Part shown: positions 49,701-58,824 of the stretch, one piece after another | Position numbering within the stretch: position 1 is the first letter of the stretch | Layout: each line of letters starts with the position of its first letter | Assembly (NCBI GenBank): GCA_030668485.1 | Contig: DAOUTW010000018.1 | Coordinates: 1-64,000, forward strand | DNA: 64,000 nucleotides | Direction of reading: 5' to 3' | Source: Candidatus Zixiibacteriota bacterium | GTDB taxonomy: Bacteria; Zixibacteria; MSB-5A5; GN15; JAAZOE01 | Translations under genes and position numbers: made by a program | The notes under the pieces: model-generated | What the model was told of the DNA's origin: nothing | The model's database searches: none | The model's input: the letters and a program-made list of their open reading frames with translations, nothing else

Positions 49701-52700
49701 TATCGGAGAGATCGATCCGGTAGGAATAATAGCTGTTGACCGTTTCCAGACCATCCAGGTCAGGGTCCTCGGTATCGGGGTATTGCCCGCCGTCGGGATC
49801 GACCGCATTGCCCTCCGTCCCGTTTATTTTCCAAATATCGAAATTGTAAGGTCCGCTGTATACATAATTGTCACCTGCCGGATCTTGCGGGGTCGTAATC
49901 GTCGTATCATACCCGAATTCCTTCTCATCGGGTAATAAATCAAGTCCCACATCCTCGTTATCGTCGAGGATACGGTAACCGTCAATATCTTCGTTGTTGA
50001 CCATGCCGTTACCGTCGATATCCTCGGTTATTCTACCGAGATCGATATGCATGATACCGGCATTACCCCTGAGACGCATTTCCAAAAGCTGGGCGTTTTG
50101 AATCTGGCTCACCGCCCCGGACGGCATATTGCGCATAAACCCGGCCCAGGACTCGGCCTGGTCGATTTCGACGGTCGATGAATCGATTATATTATTGATG
50201 GTGTCCTGTATAAATTTGTGATTGACCGGCTTAAATACGACTTTGAGAATATTCGTATTGCCACTCTCACCGGTACCGACGCCCCGATTGGGCCATATTT
50301 CCTCGATGGGGGTCGGATCGAACGGATTGAACCAGGCGACATGACCTTTTTCCGACAATGAGTCAATTATCACTGTCGGCTTAGAGGCATGTCTCCAGTT
50401 GGTTCTCAGGATACCCAGCGAATAACTGTCTTTGGACCCTTCAAAATCATCAATGTACACCTGGCCGTCGACATTAGGATTAGGTCGCGACTGAGCCACC
50501 TCCGCTCCCAGTTGCACATACGATTTAGCCGATGCCCGAATAAAAGGTATGGCATTGACCAGCGTCGTAAAAATCGGATTTTCCCGGCGGTAATTGAAAT
50601 CGACATCCCATACGAGAATATTCGATGTTTCTTCACCTACCTTCGGCTTGCGACTGGTCGACTTGTCCGATTTATACAGAAGCGTCGTCCCGATCCTGAA
50701 ATCGCGATGAGGCTCATACTTTATTCGCGATCCCAGAAGTGTCTTTCTTTCCAGCGAGAAAAAGGGCGCCTTTTCGAACATAATACTCAAATTGGAATTG
50801 ACATCGAGAGTATCGCTGAGAAGGGTCAACCGGCCGAAATCATAATCAATTTCGTAATGGGTTCCCTTAACCAACCGCTGCGACCCGGCCGTAATCACTT
50901 CCGATCCTTCGATGATATTGGACGCATTGAGATTGATCATCGACGAACCTCGCTCCTCCGTGGTTATGGCGAGATAATACTTGGAAGAAAATTGCGTCGT
51001 CGTCGAGGTATTGTTATAAATTTCGGGAACCGAATCGACCAGGTAAATGGAATCTCCCCCATTGGGATCGGTAACGTAAGAAAAACGGGAATCAAAAGGA
51101 TGCCGATTGGGAAAGAATAGATATCCGAGATTGGCATCTATCAAATCCAATCTTTTACGGTCGATTTCATTGTCGGCTGGTGGATCGCCGTCATTATCCC
51201 CCAAATCCAGGCCGAAGATGCGAAGATAGTCGATACCTTGCGGTTCCTGGTGGGGAAGGTCGTCGGGATTGAGTGTCTGATTGTTGATCGGTGAGCCTTT
51301 ATAAATCTTTATATCGAGCTGACTGACATCAATATTGGATCCGCCAAGGTTATAAACGTTTTTCCATTCATATTCCCAGACATGATGGTTTACGGAGGTA
51401 TATTCCTTCGGTTTGATAAGTTTCAGTTTCAACGGCTCGGCCGAAATATCGCCAATGGTATCAATCGTGCCGTCGCTGCGCTTGACCTCCATATAAACGC
51501 CGATAACATCGTTATATCCCACCAGCGACCTTAGAAACAGAACGTAATATTGATCTTCCTGAATATAATAGTCGACTTCATCGAGCTTTTCAAAGAAACC
51601 CGATGTGCGGTATTCGCTGTTCGGATCATCGGAGACGGTATCGGTCGGATCGATATAACAGATGGCATTGGTGCGAGAGAAACGAATGGGATCGGTGGTC
51701 AGGTCATCGAGATAGACGATGGCATTGACGATTTTGTCGCCCGGCAGGAAGTCATACTTTTCGGGTTCGGAAAGGGAATCGGAGCGCGATCGATACAACG
51801 GCCGGCGTCCCAGATCGTAAATGGTCCGTTTCTTATAATCGACATCCCGGATAACCTTGGTCGCCATGGCCGAGGAGCCGGAACTGATTTCTATCGTCTC
51901 GGTCGAACCCTTTTCCTGGGAGGCTATGGCGGTGATTTCGAGGTCGGCCAGTCGCGCTGTCGCCTTGATACCGAACAACCCCTGAACCCGTGTCGAATAA
52001 GCCAGGAACTGCGTCGGCGGCAAATTTAAAGTTGTATTACCGGCCTCCACGGTCTGCAAAATATCATCCTCGTCCCCCTTGTAGCGAAGGATAAGACGGT
52101 TTGCCAGAGGGATATCGTTGCGGGAATCCTGATTGACCTTGACGCTAATTTTTGATCCGATCGTCCCTTCAATATCGAAACGGTAAATCTGCTCCATCTG
52201 GAGCACCGGGAATTTGGATTGCTTATTAAACGCCGTTTCCTGACCGTCGGTCCAACTCGAACGCCCGGTAAATGAGATTTTACGATGGCCGTTGACCTTC
52301 AGCCCGGCCCCGCCTTCGCCGAAAATCGATTCAAAGGCCCGCGACCGAATCGGGATCGTGAAGTTGATCAATCCTCCGGCTTTGTCTTTTTGGGCTTTAA
52401 CCAGCGATCGCCGGCCTACGTCGGTGGAGGTATTGGCGATACTCAATTCGATCCGCCGATCGACAAATTTATCGAGATCGGTGGTGACCGGAATCATCAT
52501 CTCTTCGCCCTTGATCCGGCGCGTATAGGTCAGGGAATAATCCGGATAATCGAATTCAAATGAATATGGAGTGCCGCGACCGATTTTTGCCAGCGGGATA
52601 TAAACGGTTGGCGTTATGGAACTGATGAATTTCGGTTCAAATGCGGGAAAAGGAGAAAAGACATTGGACGTGTATGTCCACCCGGGATTATACTGAGGCG

Positions 52701-52800
52701 GTGAGGCATACACCTGCCACGGCAAACACACCACAACGGTGAGTGCCAGTGAGAGTAAAATTAAAAATGTTGAGCGCCTGACGGCCATAAACCACCACAC
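46741..52800 (-). CDS. SprA/Sov-like giant outer-membrane protein
   Basis: 2019 aa; signal peptide; GQVYIDDFEGSKDSYSLG and TVKGEIWVDELRLTDVR motifs; repeated beta-strand-rich C-terminus. Confidence 0.85.
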   Translation of the reverse strand: MWWFMAVRRSTFLILLSLALTVVVCLPWQVYASPPQYNPGWTYTSNVFSPFPAFEPKFISSITPTVYIPLAKIGRGTPYSFEFDYPDYSLTYTRRIKGEEMMIPVTTDLDKFVDRRIELSIANTSTDVGRRSLVKAQKDKAGGLINFTIPIRSRAFESIFGEGGAGLKVNGHRKISFTGRSSWTDGQETAFNKQSKFPVLQMEQIYRFDIEGTIGSKISVKVNQDSRNDIPLANRLILRYKGDEDDILQTVEAGNTTLNLPPTQFLAYSTRVQGLFGIKATARLADLEITAIASQEKGSTETIEISSGSSAMATKVIRDVDYKKRTIYDLGRRPLYRSRSDSLSEPEKYDFLPGDKIVNAIVYLDDLTTDPIRFSRTNAICYIDPTDTVSDDPNSEYRTSGFFEKLDEVDYYIQEDQYYVLFLRSLVGYNDVIGVYMEVKRSDGTIDTIGDISAEPLKLKLIKPKEYTSVNHHVWEYEWKNVYNLGGSNIDVSQLDIKIYKGSPINNQTLNPDDLPHQEPQGIDYLRIFGLDLGDNDGDPPADNEIDRKRLDLIDANLGYLFFPNRHPFDSRFSYVTDPNGGDSIYLVDSVPEIYNNTSTTTQFSSKYYLAITTEERGSSMINLNASNIIEGSEVITAGSQRLVKGTHYEIDYDFGRLTLLSDTLDVNSNLSIMFEKAPFFSLERKTLLGSRIKYEPHRDFRIGTTLLYKSDKSTSRKPKVGEETSNILVWDVDFNYRRENPIFTTLVNAIPFIRASAKSYVQLGAEVAQSRPNPNVDGQVYIDDFEGSKDSYSLGILRTNWRHASKPTVIIDSLSEKGHVAWFNPFDPTPIEEIWPNRGVGTGESGNTNILKVVFKPVNHKFIQDTINNIIDSSTVEIDQAESWAGFMRNMPSGAVSQIQNAQLLEMRLRGNAGIMHIDLGRITEDIDGNGMVNNEDIDGYRILDDNEDVGLDLLPDEKEFGYDTTITTPQDPAGDNYVYSGPYNFDIWKINGTEGNAVDPDGGQYPDTEDPDLDGLETVNSYYSYRIDLSDTTDFYEGFYVEGTRDTSTDWRTIRIPLRDYLAIDTVVGDPSWSNIWYARIWFDSLYEDFPDDSIIVDIAAIEMLSTTWADSFVVADSLRSGPVSFDVAVVNNEVNENYYPPPGVEGFYDQTRDVVEAEQSLNMIFDGLNAGIDVYSPDSGIVLASDTGLAVRKFFRSMNFMGYGQLHAYVYGKIKDEDSVLFFFRMGYDKDSYYEYRTLVKPEWHADNHIIIDFAEITGLKAKLINDRRDGLDSSLVRYDSASKYLVKIKPSGSDPTLTRIQYFSMGVVNLDTAKTVKGEIWVDELRLTDVRDDVGIAGRFSVSGNMSDLGNYSFSYSTQDAYYRGVSSATKGGASNNLGSGQTRKNYSFSGSVKLDKFFPRALEVQLPVSINWSQSVQEPLLRSGTDIVVPEELKGVETAVTITKGFRISEKFNKKTKNPLFTFLLNRLGSSFSYNITQGHSATQPMFMRERYDAKASFNLSMKKPPSITPLTWLGMLKIPFGLPKTRFYLYPTRLDFSGSFAGSFSQSINQNSANPSTSKKDFRGSMNMNFKIIDGLSGSYNFNTARDMRDPNTVKFSFNPKKFKLGVEQSYKQSFRANYTPDLFKFLTHKFDYSASYGDTYRNGRDSTFIHSVNSKVTANVSLSFKHQSLIGSNRSGQSRGIGDKEDSTSSIFDGFGLVLKGIRYITDAIKPVSGKIGTGRSLSFPGLADKASIPFRFGITDDPGVENVNTTATTVRASKSTTRSLSASSGVSLFAGISADVSYGRNTKETFTSTPTKTISEKWPDVKFNLRSIKGLWYVGKVMNALSPSSSFNRTKNTKRRTNQPFPSELSEKQAFAPLISFTINPMRSMRSSVRYETSSSTNTQISETSGQETNITRRSSQSMAFSWSYSFRNPSGISLPLLGRLKFESNLSVTIDVTYRKSKGESANSKSDFDFLPTEDKTSLAIRPSANYSFSSTVKGGVSGRWQDSNDIRTRRKSHTRELQIWVELRF

Positions 52801-52848
52801 AAGGCGTTAAGTTTACTTCTTAAAAATGGGCTATAAGACCTCCTCCTG

Positions 52849-53787
52849 TTAAAATTCCCCGAGGCACCTTATCTCCTCGGTCAACTCTATGCCAAATTTC
52901 TTCTTAACTTTCTCTTTCAATATATCGGCCAATTGCCTGATATCTTTCGAGGTCGCCTGCCCGGTATTGATAATAATATTGGCATGTTCCCCGAAAACCG
53001 CGGCCCCGCCGACTCTCATATCCTTGGCTCCAACCTCATCCAGAAGCTTTCCCGCCGCCAACTTGCCGTTCGGCTGACTACTGTCCTCAATGTTTTTGAA
53101 AAAACAGCCAGCGGAGCATGGTGTCGTCGGGTGTTTATGAGTACGCAACTGGCGGATTTCCTCGGTCCTCTTTCTGATCGCCTCCCGGTCTCCCGATACC
53201 ATCTGCAAACAGGCGTATACTATCGTTTCGTCAGTTTCCTTCAAAATCGAGTGCCGATAGGAAAATTGAAAATACCGATTCTGCTCTATCCGGATGTTTC
53301 CATCAGGATCTACCAGCTCCGCATACTTCAGGACCGCTCCGATCTGGCTTCCGAAAGCGCCGGCATTACCGTAAATCGCACCGCCAACCGTTCCCCAGAT
53401 TCCGGCTGCAAATTCTAATCCTGTCAAAGATCGTGTGGTGGAAAAATCAACCGTCTCGTCCAGAGACTCTCCGGCTCCGGCAAACAGGTCGGTATCTTTT
53501 ACCTCCAACCGCCTTATAGAGTTCCGTATTATAAGACCGCGATACCCGGCATCGCTTACCAGCAGGTTGCTCCCGCCGCCGATGATAAAAAAAGGAAGCT
53601 CCATCCGTCGCGCCAGAATGACAACTCGAGACAATTGATCGGCGTCGGTAACATCTATAAAAAGGTCTGCTTCCCCACCGGTTCGAAATGTAGTATAGGC
53701 AGACAAACGCTCGTTTTTCTTTACCGGTCCGTCATACTGCTCAATAAAACTACGGTATTGCGTTTCCGGAACCTTCATCATTTCCAC
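52849..53787 (-). CDS. murB: UDP-N-acetylenolpyruvoylglucosamine reductase
   Basis: TTFRTGGEADLFI, GGGSNLLVSDAGYRGLII, GTVGGAIYGNAGAFG. Confidence 0.94.
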   Translation of the reverse strand: MEMMKVPETQYRSFIEQYDGPVKKNERLSAYTTFRTGGEADLFIDVTDADQLSRVVILARRMELPFFIIGGGSNLLVSDAGYRGLIIRNSIRRLEVKDTDLFAGAGESLDETVDFSTTRSLTGLEFAAGIWGTVGGAIYGNAGAFGSQIGAVLKYAELVDPDGNIRIEQNRYFQFSYRHSILKETDETIVYACLQMVSGDREAIRKRTEEIRQLRTHKHPTTPCSAGCFFKNIEDSSQPNGKLAAGKLLDEVGAKDMRVGGAAVFGEHANIIINTGQATSKDIRQLADILKEKVKKKFGIELTEEIRCLGEF

Positions 53788-53872
53788 TACTAATAATAGG
53801 TCTTAGAACATCAAAAAGCAAGCTCTTTAAACTCCAGGGGCGTATTATAAATTATTGCCGGACAAAACCTTA

Positions 53873-54247
53873 TTAATCGCCCGGAGTTTCCGGTGAGGCG
53901 TTTTCATCCTCTCCGCCGGAGGCTTCATCGGTGGCCGGTTTTTCCTCGGGTTCACTCGACGCACCGGTTTCCTTTTCCTTGTCCTGATTCAACTCATCGA
54001 TATAATTCATCTGGAGAGTATAGACGGTATTATCGAGAATCTTCTTTTCATCCCCCAGCAAATTCCCTTTGGTTTTTTCCTGAAGCATATTCAGTAAATC
54101 AATCGAGACCCGGGCTTCATCCAGATTTCGCTCGATTTTCCCGGTTATCGGCGACATCGTTTTGCCTAGTTGATACCATGCCGCTGATTGCAGCGACAAG
54201 ACCAATTGTAGAAAGAGAGGATTTACTTGTTCTTTATCATCCGGCAT
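53873..54247 (-). CDS. DUF1844 protein
   Basis: Short acidic protein with LFLQLVLSLQSAAWYQLGK..LDEARVSIDLLNMLQEKTKGNL. Confidence 0.75.
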   Translation of the reverse strand: MPDDKEQVNPLFLQLVLSLQSAAWYQLGKTMSPITGKIERNLDEARVSIDLLNMLQEKTKGNLLGDEKKILDNTVYTLQMNYIDELNQDKEKETGASSEPEEKPATDEASGGEDENASPETPGD

Positions 54248-54298
54248 TTCAAATCTCCCGCTCGGTTTTTAATCCATTCTGAATGTGCCCCTGCCGTA

Positions 54299-56386
54299 TC
54301 AGGCCACATCGATTAAATCAGCCTGCAAGTTAGAAAAAACGGCGGTATGATTCAACAAAAATCGCGTCTTTTCCGCATCCCGGGTATGTTCCTTGTACAA
54401 TTTCTCCGCCCATTCGCGGGCCCTGATCAGAATTTCCTGATCGGTAACCGGATTGGCAATCCTGAACTCCGGCAGGCCATGCTGACGGATACCGAAGAAT
54501 TCACCCGGCCCGCGCAACTCCAGATCGGCCTCGGCAATTTTAAAACCATCGGTGGTCGAGGCGAAATATTCCATCCGCCGGCGCCCGATATCAGATACCG
54601 GATGATACGCTATCGCTACCGCCAAACCTCTGCGGCTTCCGCGTCCGACTCGCCCCCTCATCTGATGCAACTGCGACAGGCCGAACCGTTCGGCATGCTG
54701 AATAATCAATATCCCCGCATTCGGAATATCGATTCCGACTTCAATGACCGTCGTCGCCACCAGAACATCGAGTTTGCGGTCATGAAATTGTTCAATCGTG
54801 GCATCCCGTTTGTCGGCTTTGATCCGGCCATGCACCAGGCCAATTTTCCGATGGGGCATGATTTTTTCTGTCAGTTCCTTATATCCCTCTTCGGCTGCCT
54901 TGAGATCCAGTTTCTCCGATTTCTCCACCAGAGGAAAGATGACAAAAGCCTGATTTCCCTTTTCGATCTCGCCGTCTATATACTTATAAATATCTCCCAG
55001 CACCGATGAAAATCGCCAGACGGTTTTTACCGGCTGACGCCCGGGCGGCATATCGGGGATAGTGGAAACATCGAGATCACCGTACAAGGTCAGCGCCAGA
55101 GTGCGCGGTATCGGCGTGGCGGTCATCACCAGCCGGTCGGGCTGATCTCCCTTCTCGGCCAGTTTGCTGCGCTGCATAACTCCGAAGCGATGTTGCTCGT
55201 CGATCACGACCAACCGCAAATCGGAAAACTCGACCGTCTTGCTGATAATCGCATGCGTCCCGAAAATAATATTTATCTCACCTGAGGCGAGAGCGGCGAT
55301 GGTCTCTCTTTTGCCCTTGGCCTTAATCGAACCGATTAAGAGACCGGATGATATTCCGGCTTTGGCCAGCGGTTCTTTCCAGTTCTTGTAATGCTGCTCG
55401 GCCAGGATTTCAGTCGGCACCATAATCGCCGCCTGTCCTCCGTTTTCGACCGCCAGAATTGCCGCCAGAATCGCCACCACCGTTTTGCCCGATCCGACAT
55501 CACCCTGAAGCAGGCGGTTCATTGGCCGCTTCGAAACCATATCGTCGATGATATGATCGAGACTTTTCTTCTGGCCCGGCGTCAGTTTGAAAGGCAGTTG
55601 ATCGAGGATAGTGGTAAACATCTTCCCCGGCTGCTTGCAGGCATGCAATTTTTCCTTCTGTTTGAACTTATGTTTGCGCGACTGCAGGAGAAACTGAAGA
55701 TGAAGCAACTCGTCGAAAGCCAGGCGGTGGCGGGCCGCCTCGGCCGCTTCGGTTTCCGACGGATAATGCATTTCATAAATCGCTTCGGACAAACCGGTTA
55801 GTTTCTCGGCCTCGATAATCTCCGGCGGCAAATATTCTTCGACATTCCCCCCCACGGCATCCAGAGCGGTCTTGATAAGTTTACGAATACTGCGCGAAGT
55901 GAGGCCGACTTTGTTAAGTTCGGCTGTTAGCGGATAGACCGGTACAATCCGGCCGGTATGAATCTGCTCGTCGGCATCGCCGCCGATAAATTCAAATTCG
56001 GGATGAAGCATCTGGTAGCCCTGAAAATAGGTTACCGTCCCCGTGACCGCCAGTTCATCCCCTTTCTTGAACTGTTTCTCAAAATACCTGTACCCCGCAA
56101 ACCACATAAGCGACAGATGCCCGGTGTCGTCACCGAGGATGACTTCCAGCCGCGTCTTCCCTCCGCGCAATAGTCCCTTGCCGAGGACTTTTCCCACCAC
56201 GGTTTTATAATCATTCTCGCGGAGCGATGATATTTCATCGACCTCGGAGCGGTCGATATATTTTCTCGGAAAATAAAACAGCAGTTTCCCCACGGTATCG
56301 ATACCGTGAGCCGCCAGCACCTCGCCCCGTTTGGGGCCAACCCCTTTAAGGTATTGGATATCGGTTGTAAAATCTAAATGTGCCAC
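54299..56386 (-). CDS. recG: ATP-dependent DNA helicase RecG
   Basis: YLKGVGPKRGEVL; RLLQGDVGSGKTVVA; DEQHRFGVMQR; MRGRVGRGSRRG. Confidence 0.96.
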   Translation of the reverse strand: MAHLDFTTDIQYLKGVGPKRGEVLAAHGIDTVGKLLFYFPRKYIDRSEVDEISSLRENDYKTVVGKVLGKGLLRGGKTRLEVILGDDTGHLSLMWFAGYRYFEKQFKKGDELAVTGTVTYFQGYQMLHPEFEFIGGDADEQIHTGRIVPVYPLTAELNKVGLTSRSIRKLIKTALDAVGGNVEEYLPPEIIEAEKLTGLSEAIYEMHYPSETEAAEAARHRLAFDELLHLQFLLQSRKHKFKQKEKLHACKQPGKMFTTILDQLPFKLTPGQKKSLDHIIDDMVSKRPMNRLLQGDVGSGKTVVAILAAILAVENGGQAAIMVPTEILAEQHYKNWKEPLAKAGISSGLLIGSIKAKGKRETIAALASGEINIIFGTHAIISKTVEFSDLRLVVIDEQHRFGVMQRSKLAEKGDQPDRLVMTATPIPRTLALTLYGDLDVSTIPDMPPGRQPVKTVWRFSSVLGDIYKYIDGEIEKGNQAFVIFPLVEKSEKLDLKAAEEGYKELTEKIMPHRKIGLVHGRIKADKRDATIEQFHDRKLDVLVATTVIEVGIDIPNAGILIIQHAERFGLSQLHQMRGRVGRGSRRGLAVAIAYHPVSDIGRRRMEYFASTTDGFKIAEADLELRGPGEFFGIRQHGLPEFRIANPVTDQEILIRAREWAEKLYKEHTRDAEKTRFLLNHTAVFSNLQADLIDVA

Positions 56387-56498
56387 GGAAATAAGCTACG
56401 GATGCGGAAGTTTTAAGTCAATCATTTTAGTTTATGTGATTGGCGTAAGTCCCACCAAACGCCTGAGACTTCTGAGGGGTGCGCCGGCACTCGAATAC

Positions 56499-56540
56499 TG
56501 GTGCACGAGGACGTACACCAGCCACAAAAACACCAGCCAC
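56499..56540. repeat. Copy of the 28.3-kb GTGCACGAGACGT palindrome arm
   Basis: tggtgcacgaggacgtacaccagccacaaaaacaccagccac versus ttggtgcacgagacgtataccaaccacaaaaac (reverse complement of 28285-28318). Confidence 0.65.
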
Positions 56541-56736
56541 ATAATTATTATCTTGAAGTAGATGATCTGGTCATCCTGGCGAAGCAGAGAAGGGGCTTTT
56601 GCCCCGCGACAGCCTAAAACCGGCTCCGCCGCCCGCCTTTGATGGCTTTGATGATGAGAATTTGAATTTCATTCTGAAATCTGTGGTCGTATGCGCGACA
56701 GCCTAAAACCGGCTCCGCCGGCCTGCCTGAATAAAG

Positions 56737-56829
56737 CGGAAGGGGTGGGAATCGAACCCACCGCCGACGGCATAACCGCCGGCCCACGGTTTTGAAGACC
56801 GCAAGGGCCACCAGACCCTATCCGCTTCC
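56737..56829 (-). tRNA. selC: tRNA-Sec (anticodon UCA)
   Basis: Anticodon arm GCGGT-CTTCAAA-ACCGT, 6-bp D stem AGGGTC/GGCCCT, 8-bp long variable arm GCCGGCGG/CCGTCGGC, TTCGATT T-loop; acceptor 3' strand lacks one nt. Confidence 0.9.
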
Positions 56830-56877
56830 GATCTATTTATAATGAATTTAGTCCTCGATTGCAAGGAGGAGTTATGG

Positions 56878-56926
56878 CCGCAGGGTCATTCGCCTATGGC
56901 GAATCCATACGGAAAGGACCCTGCGG
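56878..56926. repeat. Nested hairpin repeat, copy 3
   Basis: CCGCAGGGTC/GACCCTGCGG outer stem; inner ATTCGCC-TAT-GGCGAAT. Confidence 0.75.
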
Positions 56927-56974
56927 AACAGGAAACAGGCAAAAGCCTGACTCAGGCCCTGCCTGGAGATTTGA

Positions 56975-57688
56975 TTAAATCGAACGAGGCGATTGGGCGG
57001 TGGGGTCGTCCAACAGGATCGGCTCGGAGATATAGAAACCTTCGGCAAATTGGCAATTGACTTCAATACCATATAAGCGTTGATATGTTTCCAGCAGCTC
57101 GAAGATATCGATCCCCGGTTTGTAAATCTGATTGGCGAATTTACTGCCGTTGAATTGCGACCGATAGGCGGAAATAGATTCCTTCTTGCGTTCCCAATAG
57201 TCGGAGATATCGACAAAGAACGACTGTTCCACCTTCATGAACGATGAGGCATATATGATCTTATGCGGACGATGAGGTTCACCCTCAAGTTTGGCCTTGA
57301 CCAGGCCGGCTAAAAAACAGGCATCGTATCCGAGGATCGAAGCGATCCGATGATCGGGATGCCGCTGTCCGTATTTATATGGCAGAATAACCGTTTGCGG
57401 TTTGTACTTTCGTATCACCGCGGCGATTTTGGCTATGTTAACATGCTTGCACTCCATAGCGGAATCGGGCAAATGCAGGTTTTCTCTGGCCGACAGGCCC
57501 ATAATTTCCGCCGCCCGGTCGGCATCTTTCAGCCTTTCCGCTGGCGTTCCCAGTGTCCCCATTTCCCCTTCGGTAAGATCCAGGACCCCGGTCTTTTTGC
57601 CCATTTCGGCCATTTTGATCATCGTCCCGCCGCAGGTGATTTCGACATCATCGGGGTGCGCGGCTATCGCCAGAATATCAAGCTTCAC
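56975..57688 (-). CDS. bshB1: Bacillithiol biosynthesis deacetylase BshB1
   Basis: LDILAIAAHPDDVEITCGGTMIKMAEMGKKTGVLDLTEGEMGTLGT. Confidence 0.92.
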   Translation of the reverse strand: MKLDILAIAAHPDDVEITCGGTMIKMAEMGKKTGVLDLTEGEMGTLGTPAERLKDADRAAEIMGLSARENLHLPDSAMECKHVNIAKIAAVIRKYKPQTVILPYKYGQRHPDHRIASILGYDACFLAGLVKAKLEGEPHRPHKIIYASSFMKVEQSFFVDISDYWERKKESISAYRSQFNGSKFANQIYKPGIDIFELLETYQRLYGIEVNCQFAEGFYISEPILLDDPTAQSPRSI

Positions 57689-58823
57689 TTTTTTCCTCCA
57701 TCACCCGGCAGTAATATTGTTCGTAATGGTCGACCACTTTTTCGGCATTGAACTTCTCATGAGCATTTTCGGTCGCACGTTTCTTGAATTCATTGAGGTT
57801 GAAATCATCGGACAGGAGTGCGATGGCGGCATCAGCCATGGCTTGCGTATCGGCCACAGGATAAAGATAACCGTCAACTCCATGACTGACCACCTCGACC
57901 AATCCCGTCCCCGACGACCCGATAACCGGTACGCCACATCCGAGCGCCTCGAGTGCCGCCAGTCCGAACGATTCCTCCTCGGAGGGACACAGAAACAGAT
58001 CAACCAGGGGCAATACATCCTCGACTTTCGCCTTACTGCCAAGAAAGGTCACCTTATCCGCCAGGCCGTTTTTCTTGACGATCCGCCGAACCAGCATCGT
58101 ATCGGGACCTTCACCGATCAAAAGCAGGCGTGCCGGGAGTTTTTTGTGAACCCGTTCAAAAATTTGGATGACATCCATCGCACGTTTGACCGGCCGAAAA
58201 TTGGAAATATGGCACAATAATTTTTCATGCGGTTCGGCGAACTCTTCCCGCCCACAGCAGGTCGTACAGGGATTGAATCGTTCGGTATCGATGAAATTCG
58301 GAATCACCTCGATATGCTTCTCAATTTTGAATTCGCGAATGGTTTCATCGGCGAGGTATTTCGACACGGCGGTGATACCATCGGACGATTTTATCGAAAA
58401 CCTGGTAATGTCATAAAAAGATTTGTCGGCGCCCACGAGAGTTATGTCGGTTCCGTGCAGAGTGGTAATAATGCGGGGCGCGCAGCAATGAGCCGTCATT
58501 TGTCGAGCCAGAAAGGCCGCCGTGGCATGCGGGATGGCATAATGGACATGCAGAATATCCAGGTGATATTCACATGAAATCTCGGCCATCTTGGCCGCCA
58601 GGGTCAATGTATACGGCGGATATTTGAATAGCTGGTACGACACCGTATCGACCTCATGAAAGAACAGATTGGGTCGAAACGTCTGCAGCCGAAAAGGAAG
58701 GTCATACGCTATGAAATGGACGTTATGCCCCCGCTCGGCAAGTTTGATCCCCAGCTCAGTGGCGACGATGCCGGAACCGCCCGCCACCGGATAACAGGTA
58801 ATGCCAATCTTTAACTTATCCAT
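57678..58823 (-). CDS. bshA: BshA glycosyltransferase
   Basis: KIGITCYPVAGGSGIVATELGIKLAERGHNVHFI; HVHYAIPHA. Confidence 0.93.
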   Translation of the reverse strand: MDKLKIGITCYPVAGGSGIVATELGIKLAERGHNVHFIAYDLPFRLQTFRPNLFFHEVDTVSYQLFKYPPYTLTLAAKMAEISCEYHLDILHVHYAIPHATAAFLARQMTAHCCAPRIITTLHGTDITLVGADKSFYDITRFSIKSSDGITAVSKYLADETIREFKIEKHIEVIPNFIDTERFNPCTTCCGREEFAEPHEKLLCHISNFRPVKRAMDVIQIFERVHKKLPARLLLIGEGPDTMLVRRIVKKNGLADKVTFLGSKAKVEDVLPLVDLFLCPSEEESFGLAALEALGCGVPVIGSSGTGLVEVVSHGVDGYLYPVADTQAMADAAIALLSDDFNLNEFKKRATENAHEKFNAEKVVDHYEQYYCRVMEEKSEA

Positions 58824-58824
58824 A

